This document shows positions 1-7,806 of a stretch of DNA of 64,000 nucleotides, piece by piece. This DNA is from Pseudomonas salomonii (GTDB taxonomy: Bacteria > Pseudomonadota > Gammaproteobacteria > Pseudomonadales > Pseudomonadaceae): the NCBI RefSeq assembly GCF_900107155.1, contig NZ_FNOX01000009.1, forward strand, positions 62,001 to 126,000, in the 5' to 3' direction. Both the position numbers and the translations under genes were made by a program. Position 1 is the first letter of the stretch; the number at the start of each line of letters is the position of its first letter. The notes below the pieces were generated by a model. It made no database searches and was not told the DNA's origin. It saw only the letters and a list, made by a program, of their open reading frames with translations.

Positions 1-194
1 CGCTCGTACAGCGGCTTGAAAATCGCCTTGATTTCCGAGAAATCGCGGATCCAGCCGGTATGGGGATCCAGGTCGCCGCTCAGGTGGATCGCCACCTTGA
101 ACGAATGCCCGTGCAGACGCCCGCATTTGTGGCCTTCCGGTACATGGGGCAGGCGGTGGGCGGACTCGAAGGTAAACTCTTTGAAGATTTCCAC
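1..194 (-). CDS. queD: 6-carboxytetrahydropterin synthase QueD (partial, N-terminal end)
   Basis: The first ~64 residues of QueD are visible; the gene continues beyond the left edge. QueD converts dihydroneopterin triphosphate to 6-carboxytetrahydropterin in the queuosine/7-deazaguanine pathway. The reading shows ESAHRLP, then GHKCGRLHGHS: the zinc-ligand histidines and the catalytic cysteine of the 6-pyruvoyl-tetrahydropterin synthase fold, in the expected order. The start is GTG at 194 (VEIFKEF). The gene is divergent from nothing nearby; the next gene is on the same strand, 76 bases away. Confidence 0.9.
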   Translation of the reverse strand, partial: MEIFKEFTFESAHRLPHVPEGHKCGRLHGHSFKVAIHLSGDLDPHTGWIRDFSEIKAIFKPLYE

Positions 195-270
195 AGTATT
201 TTAAGCTCGGTCAGGTATCTGGCAGGCGGAAAGTTTAACAGCTTGACCCCTTGCCGCGCATACCGCTGGG

Positions 271-1350
271 TCAGAGAGCTTGCAGTCGCTCGGCCAGTTC
301 GCCGTTATCGGCTAGTTGCAGAAACTCATCCCCCAGCCGCCGGCTTTCACTCATCGCGGTTTGCCAGTATTTGTTGCGGCTCAAGTCATCGCCCATAAAG
401 CGCTTGAAGTCGCTGCGGTCCGGCAATTTTCCATGGGGCAGGCGGGCCAGGTAGTCCCTGGAGGGCGCCAGTAGCAGCACATCCTGCAAGCCTTGTGGGT
501 TACTGCGCCGCCATGGCAAGCCCTTGTCGAACCAGCCGGGGATCACCCGGTCGGTGAAGTGCGGGTACAGCACAATGTCGTCGCCGTGATAGGGCAGGTC
601 GAGGTGATAGTCCAGCAGGCCACCGTCGCGGTAAGTGCCCGTGCCTGCGCCGGGCAGGTCGCGCACGCCTTGCATCACCATGGGGATGGAACCGGAGGCC
701 AGCAGCGCCTGGCGCAGGTTGCCCAACTGCAGGTCGAGGAAGCGCGAGGGGAAGTCCGTCAGCGCATGCACCGGAGGCGCCTGGCGCGGGTCGTGGATGA
801 TCAACCGCTCAAAATGCCGCGACAGCCGCGCACGGCCACGCAGGTTGTCGGCAATCACCGACGACAGGCCCAGCCCCAGTCGCCCACGGTGGTCATCGGC
901 GAGCAGGCCGTGGCTCTTGACCACCATGATATTCAGGCGATAGTCGGGGTTGTCCAGCACCCGCGCATCGCGGCCGGTCAGCAGGTCGTCGAGCATGCGT
1001 TGGCAGCTGCGGCTGACTTCGGCCATGGTCACGCCCTTGGCGAAGCGTTGTTCGTTATACAGGCGGCCGAGGTCCAGCAAGCCTTGCACCGGGTCGGGCA
1101 GGCACGCACTGGCAAATCGCCAGGAGCCGATGGACGCGCCGATCAGTGCGCGCTCACGCGGCGCGCGTGGCAACCAATCGCCGAACAGCGCCAGGTCCAG
1201 GCCTTGAATGCCCAACGCCTTGGGGCCACCGGCCGCACCGGGTAGGATGCCGACATCCGCCGGCGCAAGGCCTTGCTCGCGAATGCGTGTGAAAGCGCGT
1301 TTGCCGGCCTTGAGGGTCAGCGCGGGAAACTTGATGTGGATAGCAGTCAT
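271..1350 (-). CDS. Patatin-like phospholipase family protein
   Basis: A 359-residue putative serine lipid acyl hydrolase. The nucleophile elbow G-A-S-I-G lies near residue 72, preceded by a glycine-rich stretch (PGAAGGPKALG) that serves as the oxyanion hole in patatins. A D-G-G motif (TYRDGGLLDYH, near residue 243) supplies the Asp of the Ser-Asp dyad. No signal peptide is seen, so it is probably cytoplasmic. The ATG at 1350 has only a weak ribosome site. The substrate cannot be told from sequence. It stands alone, divergent from the PepSY/two-component operon. Confidence 0.8.
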   Translation of the reverse strand: MTAIHIKFPALTLKAGKRAFTRIREQGLAPADVGILPGAAGGPKALGIQGLDLALFGDWLPRAPRERALIGASIGSWRFASACLPDPVQGLLDLGRLYNEQRFAKGVTMAEVSRSCQRMLDDLLTGRDARVLDNPDYRLNIMVVKSHGLLADDHRGRLGLGLSSVIADNLRGRARLSRHFERLIIHDPRQAPPVHALTDFPSRFLDLQLGNLRQALLASGSIPMVMQGVRDLPGAGTGTYRDGGLLDYHLDLPYHGDDIVLYPHFTDRVIPGWFDKGLPWRRSNPQGLQDVLLLAPSRDYLARLPHGKLPDRSDFKRFMGDDLSRNKYWQTAMSESRRLGDEFLQLADNGELAERLQAL

Positions 1351-1421
1351 ACAGGTCTCGGTTGCAGCGAACAGGCAATATAAGAGAAATCCTGCAGCGG
1401 TGGGTAAGGTTACCGATTGAA

Positions 1422-1440
1422 AATTGCCATGGTGGCAATT
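1422..1440. promoter_or_regulatory. Palindrome AATTGCCA-tgg-TGGCAATT in divergent promoter region
   Basis: A perfect 8-bp inverted repeat with a 3-bp centre lies between the patatin-like gene and the PepSY/response-regulator operon, followed at once by a CAGTTTCAGTTAAG stretch holding two CAGTT direct repeats. OmpR-family regulators usually bind direct repeats, so the second element is the better candidate for autoregulation. The palindrome could serve another factor. No binding is known. Confidence 0.4.
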
Positions 1441-1521
1441 CAGTTTCAGTTAAGTTGTCACGGGTACCGTGGTGGCCCATGTCCCTCATCGGGCCGCCCT
1501 CAAGGAACATCAGGATACGTA

Positions 1522-1845
1522 ATGAAGGTAAATCTACGCGCGGGCAGGCTAGCGGCGCTGGTAATGCTTCTAAGCAGCGCAAGCCTGTCGGCCCATGACC
1601 TTGGGCAGGATGAAGCCCTGCGCCTGCGTCAGGAGGGCGTCATCGCGCCGCTGGAAGAGTTGCTGGGGCCGGCGCTGGAGCGCTACCCGGGCGCCAGGCT
1701 GCTGGACGCCGAACTTGAGGAACACAAGGATAGGCCGGTGCGCTATATCTACGAAATCGAACTGTTGACCGTCGAAGGCGTGGTGCGCGAGATCGAGCTG
1801 GACGCCAGTACCGGTAAGCTGCTCAAAGATAAGGAAGACGACTGA
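1522..1845 (+). CDS. PepSY domain-containing periplasmic protein
   Basis: A 107-residue protein with a Sec signal peptide (positive N-terminus, hydrophobic core, cleavage after about SLSA) followed by one PepSY-like domain. The C-terminal part (YIYEIELLTVEGVVREIELDASTGKLL) is the typical PepSY ending. Such proteins often precede two-component genes in proteobacteria and are thought to modulate periplasmic sensing or protease activity. Its stop overlaps the start of the response regulator gene (TGATG), so translation is probably coupled. Confidence 0.82.
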   Translation: MKVNLRAGRLAALVMLLSSASLSAHDLGQDEALRLRQEGVIAPLEELLGPALERYPGARLLDAELEEHKDRPVRYIYEIELLTVEGVVREIELDASTGKLLKDKEDD

Positions 1846-2513
1846 TGCGCCTGCTCCTGGTAGAAGACAACGTACCCCTGGCTGACGAATTGCTGGCCGG
1901 CCTGCAGCGCCAGGGCTACGCAGTCGACTGGCTGGCCGACGGCCGCGATGCCGCGTATCAAGGTCGCAGCGAACCCTACGACCTGATCATCCTCGACCTT
2001 GGCTTGCCGGGCCTGCCGGGTCTGGAGGTGCTGGCGCAATGGCGCGCGGCGGCCTTGGCCACCCCCGTGCTGGTGCTGACCGCACGCGATTCCTGGGCTG
2101 AACGTATCGAAGGGCTCAAGGCCGGCGCCGACGATTACCTGAGCAAACCCTTTCACCCCGAAGAACTCTACCTGCGCATCCAGGCGCTGTTGCGCCGTTC
2201 CCACGGCCAGGCCAACCAGCCGACGCTGCAATCCGCCGGCCTGCACCTGGATGAAGGGCGTCAGTGTGTGTTGCGCGATGGCGACGAGATCCAACTGACC
2301 GCCGCTGAATTCCGCCTGCTGCGCTACTTCATGTTGCACCCGCAACAGATCCTGTCTAAAAGCCACTTGGCCGAGCATTTGTATGACGGCGAGACCGAGC
2401 GCGACTCCAATGTGCTGGAAGTGCACGTCAACCACCTGCGCCGCAAACTGGGGCGCAGTGTGATCGAAACCCGGCGTGGCCAGGGTTACCGGTTTGGCGC
2501 CGCCCCGGCATGA
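1845..2513 (+). CDS. OmpR-family two-component response regulator
   Basis: A 222-residue regulator: receiver domain at ~1-115 with acidic pocket VEDN (residues 7-10), phospho-acceptor Asp51 (LIILDLGLPG), Thr in VLTARD and Lys in LSKPF, then a winged-helix DNA-binding domain (~125-218; VLEVHVNHLRRKLG). Its ATG overlaps the PepSY stop by one base, and its own stop overlaps the sensor gene by four (ATGA). It belongs with the PhoP/QseB/PmrA-like group. The exact orthologue (for example BqsR/CarR) cannot be fixed from sequence alone. Confidence 0.92.
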   Translation: MRLLLVEDNVPLADELLAGLQRQGYAVDWLADGRDAAYQGRSEPYDLIILDLGLPGLPGLEVLAQWRAAALATPVLVLTARDSWAERIEGLKAGADDYLSKPFHPEELYLRIQALLRRSHGQANQPTLQSAGLHLDEGRQCVLRDGDEIQLTAAEFRLLRYFMLHPQQILSKSHLAEHLYDGETERDSNVLEVHVNHLRRKLGRSVIETRRGQGYRFGAAPA

Positions 2514-3823
2514 GGTCGATTCAGCGGCGCCTGAGCCTGGGGTTGATCAGCGTCATGGTGGTGGTCGGCGTGGTGCTGGCGCAAACCAGCTTGTGGTTGT
2601 TCGAGGCCGGTTTGCAGCGCTACCTGGAAGCCGGGCTGCGCAACGACAGCGAGAACCTGCTGGCGGCACTGGTGCGTGGGCCCGAGGGTGTTCAGTTGGA
2701 TGAGCAGCGTCTGTCACCGGCCTACCAACGGCCGTTTTCCGGGCATTATTTCCGCATTGATTTTGCCGACGTTCACTGGCGCTCCCGCTCGTTGTGGGAC
2801 CAGGAACTGCCGCGCCTGACCGAGCCGGGGCTCAAGGGCAACCTGCAACTGGGCCCGGAACGCCAGCAACTGCTGGTGTTGCGTTCGGACTACAAGCGTT
2901 TCGGGCAGTTGATTTCCATCAGCGTGGCCCAGGACTACACGCCCGTGCGCGAAAGCTTTCGCTTGATGCGCCAGATCGGCTTGATCATCGGTTTGGCGGC
3001 GCTGTTGCTGGTGCTGATCCTGCAACGGGTCACCGTGCGCCGCGCCTTGCGCCCACTGGAGACGGCACGCAACCAGATTGCCCAACTGCAACAGGGCCGG
3101 CGCTCGCAACTCGATACCCAAGTGCCGTTGGAACTGGAGCCGCTGGTGGCGCAGATCAACCATCTGCTGGCCCATACCGAAGACAGCCTCAAGCGCTCAC
3201 GCAATGCCTTGGGCAACCTTGGCCATGCGCTGAAAACTCCGTTGGCGGTGCTATTGAGTGCGGCCTCCAGCGAAGCGCTCAAGGATCACCCCGAACTCGG
3301 CAAACTGCTGCGCGAGCAGCTCGATCAAGTGCAGCAACGTCTCAACCGCGAACTCAATCGGGCCCGCCTGGCCGGCGAAACCCTGCCCGGCGCGCTGTTC
3401 GACTGTGAAAAAGAATTGCCCGGCCTGCTGGCCACATTGAGCATGATCCACGGTGAACACCTGGATTTGAGCTACCACGTCGACCCCGGCCTGCAATTGC
3501 CCTGGGACCGCGAAGACCTGCTGGAGCTGCTCGGCAACCTGCTGGATAACGCCTGCAAATGGGCGGACGCCGACGTGCGTTTGACGCTCAGCGAAACCCC
3601 GCGCAGCTTTCTGCTGGGCGTCGAAGACGACGGCCCCGGCATTCCGCAGGCCCAGCGTGAGCAAGTGCTCAGCCGCGGTGCGCGCCTGGATGAGCAGATT
3701 GACGGCCATGGCCTGGGGCTGGGGATCGTGCGGGACATCGTCGAGGTGTGGGGGGGGACGTTGCAGTTGCAGGACAGCGAACTGGGCGGGCTCAAGGTGC
3801 TGATCGAATTACCCAAACGTTGA
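2510..3823 (+). CDS. Two-component sensor histidine kinase (PhoQ-like architecture)
   Basis: 437 residues: TM1 (~10-30), a periplasmic sensor region of ~120 residues, TM2 (~152-172), a HAMP-like linker, a phospho-acceptor helix with His239 in LGHALKTPLAVL, and an HATPase domain with N347 (LGNLLDNACKWA), DDGPGIP (373-379) and GHGLGLG (399-405). The H-box with 'LKTPLAVL' resembles PhoQ. The periplasmic part carries no signature that identifies the signal. It is the cognate partner of the overlapping response regulator; the PepSY protein may act on its periplasmic domain. Confidence 0.92.
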   Translation: MRSIQRRLSLGLISVMVVVGVVLAQTSLWLFEAGLQRYLEAGLRNDSENLLAALVRGPEGVQLDEQRLSPAYQRPFSGHYFRIDFADVHWRSRSLWDQELPRLTEPGLKGNLQLGPERQQLLVLRSDYKRFGQLISISVAQDYTPVRESFRLMRQIGLIIGLAALLLVLILQRVTVRRALRPLETARNQIAQLQQGRRSQLDTQVPLELEPLVAQINHLLAHTEDSLKRSRNALGNLGHALKTPLAVLLSAASSEALKDHPELGKLLREQLDQVQQRLNRELNRARLAGETLPGALFDCEKELPGLLATLSMIHGEHLDLSYHVDPGLQLPWDREDLLELLGNLLDNACKWADADVRLTLSETPRSFLLGVEDDGPGIPQAQREQVLSRGARLDEQIDGHGLGLGIVRDIVEVWGGTLQLQDSELGGLKVLIELPKR

Positions 3824-3854
3824 GATCGTGCCCACGCGGAGCGTGGGAACGATC
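3824..3854. terminator. Palindromic GATCGT(T/G)CCCACGC repeat, probable bidirectional terminator
   Basis: The hairpin (GATCGTGCCCACGC / GCGTGGGAACGATC) lies between two convergent genes, the sensor kinase and a chemoreceptor. The same unit recurs at 18388-18501 and 24036-24144, and as a degenerate copy at 53607-53638, so it is a dispersed repeat used at gene ends. Confidence 0.7.
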
Positions 3855-3855
3855 A

Positions 3856-6003
3856 TTACACCCGAAACTGATCCATCAACCCCTGCTGCTGATTCGCCAG
3901 GCTGTTCAATGCCTGGCTCACCCGTGCCGACTCATTGGCCTGCTCCGACAGCGATTCAGTCACATCCCGAATCGTCGCCACATTGCTGTTGATCTCTTCG
4001 GCCACGGCGCTTTGCTGTTCGGCGGCGCTGGCGATCTGCAGGTTCATGTCGCTGATCACCGTGACCGCCTCGCCAATCTGGCGCAGGGCGGTGACCGCCT
4101 GGCCAACCTGCTCGACACTGCCCTCGGCCTGGCGATAGCTGTTGCCCATGGAGCCGACCACGTCGGTGGTGCCGCTTTGCAGATGCTCGATCACCCGGCG
4201 GGTTTCTTCTACCGACTCCTGGGTGCGCTGCGCCAGGTTGCGTACTTCGTCGGCGACCACCGCAAAGCCACGGCCAGCCTCACCGGCGCGGGCGGCCTCG
4301 ATGGCGGCGTTGAGTGCCAGCAGGTTGGTTTGCTCGGCGATGCCACGAATCACTTCCAGCACCGAGCCGATCTTCTCGCTATTGGCCGCCAAGCCTTCGA
4401 CCTGGGCCATGGCGGTGCTCATGTCCGCCGCCAGGTTGCCGATGTTGGTGGTGGTGCGGTCGATCACACTCAAGCCGTCGCGGGTGGCCTGGTCGGCATC
4501 GCGAGCAGCGTGTGCCGCCTGGGCAGCGCTGCGGGCGACGTCCTGGGCGGTAGCGCTCATTTCGTGGGAAGCGGTGGCCACTTGATCGACCTGGCGGTAC
4601 TGCTGCTCCATGCCGGCGCTGGTTTGCGTGGCGATCGCGGCGGACTGGTCGGCAGTGCCACGGGCGTCCTGCACCGAGCGTTTGACTTGGGCAATGATCG
4701 GTTGCAGCTTGTCGAGGAAGCGGTTGAACCAGCCGGCCAACTCGCCCAGTTCATCCTGTTTGTCATAGGCCAGGCGGCGGGTGAGGTCGCCTTCACCGCT
4801 GGCAATGTCTTCAAGCATGCGCGCCACGCCAAGGATCGGCCGGGTCACGCTGCGGGCCATCAACCACACAAGCACTAAGCCAACCACGGCCGCCAGCAGG
4901 CCCAGGCTCAACTCCAGCAGCGTGCCACGGGCGTTGTCCGCGTCCAACTGGGCCTTGAGTGTTTCGGCGGGGCCGACCAGGACTTTCTCCGGCACATCCA
5001 GCAACACGCCCCACGGCTTGCCGCCGGGAATCGGCGCGAATGGTGCCAGCACCTTGAGTTGGTGACCGGTACGCAGGCTGCTGGTCTGCGGATTACTGGC
5101 CAACACGCTGATCAATTGCGCGCCGCTGGCGCTGTCGACCTGATCCAGACGCTGGCTGAGTTTGCCGGCGTCCGGGCTGTAGCCGGCGAGCAAACCGGTG
5201 GGGCTGAGGATGCTGACCTGGGTCTGGCCGTCGTACAGCTTCTGACTGGCCTGTTGGCTCACGGCCTGCAAGCTGTTGAGGTTGATGTCCACCGACAGCG
5301 AGGCGATGACTTTGCCGTTGACCATCAGCGGGAAGACGATGCTGGTCATCAGCACCTTTTGCCCGTCGATCACATAAAAGTAGGGTTCGATTACGCAGGG
5401 TTTCAGGGTGGCGCGTGGGCAGGTGAACCAGGCGTTGGCTTTTTCGCCGCTGGGGCCGACGCTGACGTCGGCCATGTCGCTTTCGGGCAGCGACATGGAG
5501 GTGAGTTTGCCCGGCGTTGGCTGCGACCAGTAGAGGGCGAAGCGGCCTTTGTCGTTGCTGCCCAGTTCTGCCTGATTGGCGAACAACTCGTCCTTGCCGT
5601 CCAGCGCATTGGCTTCAAACACCAGCGACAGGCCCAGCAGATCGGGGTTGGCCTGCAAGGCGGCCTTGACCTGGCGGGTCAGGTCTTCGCGGGTATCGAA
5701 GGCGTCGAGGAAGCGTTTTTCCGCCTGTTCACGCAAAAATAACACCTGGCGCGAAAAACCATGGCCGTACTGATAGGCGTCCATAAATTGCTGGCGAATG
5801 CCCAACGCCTGCACTTCACCTTGGGCCTCGATACGCGCCTGGGCGGACGCGTCGAGCATCTGCATGCTGGACGCTTTGACCTGCTGTGAACTCTGCTCCA
5901 TGCGAAACAGCGACAAACCCACCAGCAGGGTCACGATCCCCAGCAGGCACAAGCCCGCGAGCAGGGTGATTTTCCATTGAATGGAGAGCTGTCTAAGCGA
6001 CAT
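3856..6003 (-). CDS. Methyl-accepting chemotaxis protein with large periplasmic Cache-type sensor domain
   Basis: A chemoreceptor of 715 residues: TM1 near 12-32, a ~300-residue periplasmic domain of the double-Cache type, TM2 near 365-385, a HAMP domain, and the cytoplasmic signalling hairpin containing IRGIAEQTNLLALNAAIEAARAGE-type conserved tip sequence. The ATG at 6003 (MSLRQLS) is preferred to an in-frame codon eight residues upstream because AAGGATG sits 6 bases before it. No CheR-binding pentapeptide ends the protein. A perfect FliA-type promoter lies upstream (6040-6066), so it should be expressed with late flagellar genes. The ligand is unknown. Confidence 0.93.
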   Translation of the reverse strand: MSLRQLSIQWKITLLAGLCLLGIVTLLVGLSLFRMEQSSQQVKASSMQMLDASAQARIEAQGEVQALGIRQQFMDAYQYGHGFSRQVLFLREQAEKRFLDAFDTREDLTRQVKAALQANPDLLGLSLVFEANALDGKDELFANQAELGSNDKGRFALYWSQPTPGKLTSMSLPESDMADVSVGPSGEKANAWFTCPRATLKPCVIEPYFYVIDGQKVLMTSIVFPLMVNGKVIASLSVDINLNSLQAVSQQASQKLYDGQTQVSILSPTGLLAGYSPDAGKLSQRLDQVDSASGAQLISVLASNPQTSSLRTGHQLKVLAPFAPIPGGKPWGVLLDVPEKVLVGPAETLKAQLDADNARGTLLELSLGLLAAVVGLVLVWLMARSVTRPILGVARMLEDIASGEGDLTRRLAYDKQDELGELAGWFNRFLDKLQPIIAQVKRSVQDARGTADQSAAIATQTSAGMEQQYRQVDQVATASHEMSATAQDVARSAAQAAHAARDADQATRDGLSVIDRTTTNIGNLAADMSTAMAQVEGLAANSEKIGSVLEVIRGIAEQTNLLALNAAIEAARAGEAGRGFAVVADEVRNLAQRTQESVEETRRVIEHLQSGTTDVVGSMGNSYRQAEGSVEQVGQAVTALRQIGEAVTVISDMNLQIASAAEQQSAVAEEINSNVATIRDVTESLSEQANESARVSQALNSLANQQQGLMDQFRV

Positions 6004-6039
6004 CGGGACATCCTTACCTGAAAACACAGAGAGACCCGT

Positions 6040-6066
6040 TTATCGGCTGTTCCGGATATTTCTTTA
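6040..6066 (-). promoter_or_regulatory. Sigma-28 (FliA) promoter of chemoreceptor gene
   Basis: Read on the minus strand: TAAA (6066-6063), exactly 15 bases, then GCCGATAA (6047-6040). This matches the consensus of flagellar sigma factor FliA without a mismatch and lies about 40 bases before the chemoreceptor start codon. Confidence 0.88.
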
Positions 6067-6237
6067 TTCAAACGTTCAATTTAAAGCCTGAAACGGCGTC
6101 GTTTTTTGACATGATGGCCCGCCTGCTGCAAAGTGCGCGCCCTCTAATAAGACCTCTTAAAGCCCGCACGCGGACGCCACCCGATGGCCGCCCGGTCGCG
6201 GGCCTGTCTGTTTTTATGTTTTTTGCTTGAGGTAACC

Positions 6238-7560
6238 ATGATTAACGCAGTCATCGCCGCGGTCGGCACCATGCTGGTGCTCAGTTTGTCCCGCGTGCAT
6301 GTGGTCATCGCCATCATCGTCGGCGCCCTGGTCGGTGGCTTGACCGGCGGGTTGGGCATCGAGGCCACGCTCAAGGCCTTTAACGGTGGCTTGGGCGGCG
6401 GCGCGACCGTGGCGTTGTCCTACGCCTTGCTCGGCGCGTTCGCGGTGGCGATTGCCAAGTCCGGCCTGGCTCACGCGCTGGCGGACAAGGCGCTGCTGCT
6501 GGTCGATCGCCAGGAAGCCACCGGCGGCAGCCATGTCAAATGGCTGCTGATCGGCCTGTTGTGGGGGGTGGCGATTGCTTCGCAGAATATTCTGCCGATC
6601 CATATCGCGTTTATTCCGCTGCTGGTGCCGCCACTGCTTTACGTGCTGACCAAGCTGCAACTGGATCGTCGCCTGATCGCCTGCGTAATGACCTTCGGCT
6701 TGATCACGCCGTATATGTTCCTGCCGGTGGGCTTCGGCAATATCTTCCTTAATCAGATCCTGCTGGCCAACGTGGCCAAGAGCGGCGTGGACATCAGCCA
6801 GGTCAACGTTACTCACGCGATGGGTTTGCCGGCGCTGGGCATGGTGGTCGGTCTGCTGGTGGCGGTGTTTATCAGCTACCGCAAAAAGCGCGTGTATGAC
6901 CTGGAAAAAATCGAGCGCGTCGAGCAAGTGGCGGTGCAGTACAACCCGCTGACCCTGCTGGTGGCCGGCCTGGCAATTGCCTCGGCGTTTATCATTCAGC
7001 TGTGGCTGGACTCGATGATCATCGGCGCGCTGGCTGGGTTTCTGATCTTCTCGGTCTCGGGCATTGTGCGCTGGCGCGAGACCGACGACCTGTTCACCGA
7101 GGGCATGAAGATGATGGCGATGATCGGCTTCATCATGATCGCCTCTTCGGGGTTTGCCGAGGTGCTCAAGGCTACCGGTGACGTGCGTTCTCTGGTGGAA
7201 GCCTCGGCGGCATTCATCGGGCATAGCCGTGGGGTGGGTGCGTTGCTGATGTTGCTGGTGGGGCTGTTGGTGACCATGGGCATTGGTTCGTCATTTTCTA
7301 CGGTGCCGATTCTGGCGGCGATTTTTGTGCCGTTGTGTGTGCAGTTGGGCTTCAGTCCGTTGGCGATTGTGTGCATCGTGGGGACGGCGGGGGCGTTGGG
7401 TGACGCGGGTTCGCCTGCGTCGGATTCCACGCTTGGCCCGACTTCCGGCCTGAATATCGACGGCCAGCATCACCATATCTGGGACACGGTGGTGCCGACC
7501 TTCCTGCATTACAACATTCCGTTGCTGGCGTTTGGCTGGATTGCCGCAATGACCCTCTAG
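6238..7560 (+). CDS. Na+/H+ antiporter family transporter (YuiF/HI0325-like)
   Basis: A 440-residue polytopic inner-membrane protein of roughly 11-12 hydrophobic segments. It matches the Na+/H+ antiporter group typified by YuiF, with glycine-rich N-terminal helices (VGALVGGLTGGLG), a polar SQNILPIHIAFIPLL segment and the C-terminal GALGDAGSPASDSTLGPTSG signature. The ATG at 6238 has GAGGT 5 bases upstream and is chosen over an upstream in-frame ATG at 6184. Some members of this family are thought to carry amino acids, so the true substrate is open. It is flanked by chemoreceptor genes but has its own transcription unit. Confidence 0.85.
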   Translation: MINAVIAAVGTMLVLSLSRVHVVIAIIVGALVGGLTGGLGIEATLKAFNGGLGGGATVALSYALLGAFAVAIAKSGLAHALADKALLLVDRQEATGGSHVKWLLIGLLWGVAIASQNILPIHIAFIPLLVPPLLYVLTKLQLDRRLIACVMTFGLITPYMFLPVGFGNIFLNQILLANVAKSGVDISQVNVTHAMGLPALGMVVGLLVAVFISYRKKRVYDLEKIERVEQVAVQYNPLTLLVAGLAIASAFIIQLWLDSMIIGALAGFLIFSVSGIVRWRETDDLFTEGMKMMAMIGFIMIASSGFAEVLKATGDVRSLVEASAAFIGHSRGVGALLMLLVGLLVTMGIGSSFSTVPILAAIFVPLCVQLGFSPLAIVCIVGTAGALGDAGSPASDSTLGPTSGLNIDGQHHHIWDTVVPTFLHYNIPLLAFGWIAAMTL

Positions 7561-7580
7561 TATCTGGAACAGGTTCAATT

Positions 7581-7713
7581 GTGGCGAGCAGGCTTGCCCT
7601 GCGTTGGAGCGCGAAGCGGTCCTGAATCCAGGCACCTCGATCTACCTGGCGTGTTACGGCGCCTGAAAAGGGGGCTGCTACGCAGCCCAGCGCAGGGCAA
7701 GCCTGCTTGCCAC
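7581..7713. repeat. Diverged REP pair (REPIN-like inverted repeat)
   Basis: Arms GTGGCGAGCAGGCTTGCCCTGCG (7581-7603) and its near-complement (7691-7713) flank an ~87-base loop between the antiporter and the second chemoreceptor. This is the GTGGCGAG variant of the Pseudomonas REP family; the other copies in the window are of the GTGGGAGC type. Confidence 0.75.
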
Positions 7714-7745
7714 AACAGTCCAGTCGCCACTCAGCCAAGGTGTCC

Positions 7746-7772
7746 TACAGATATTTCGCCACTGGCCGTTAA
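7746..7772 (+). promoter_or_regulatory. Candidate FliA promoter of second chemoreceptor
   Basis: TACA - 15 bases - GCCGTTAA matches the FliA consensus TAAA-N15-GCCGATAA with two mismatches and correct spacing, 34 bases before the chemoreceptor start. It is weaker evidence than the perfect site at 6040-6066, but the position and the target gene type agree. Confidence 0.5.
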
Positions 7773-7806
7773 CCTCTCAAGTCGCCACGAATAAGAGAGA
7801 AAAGCC

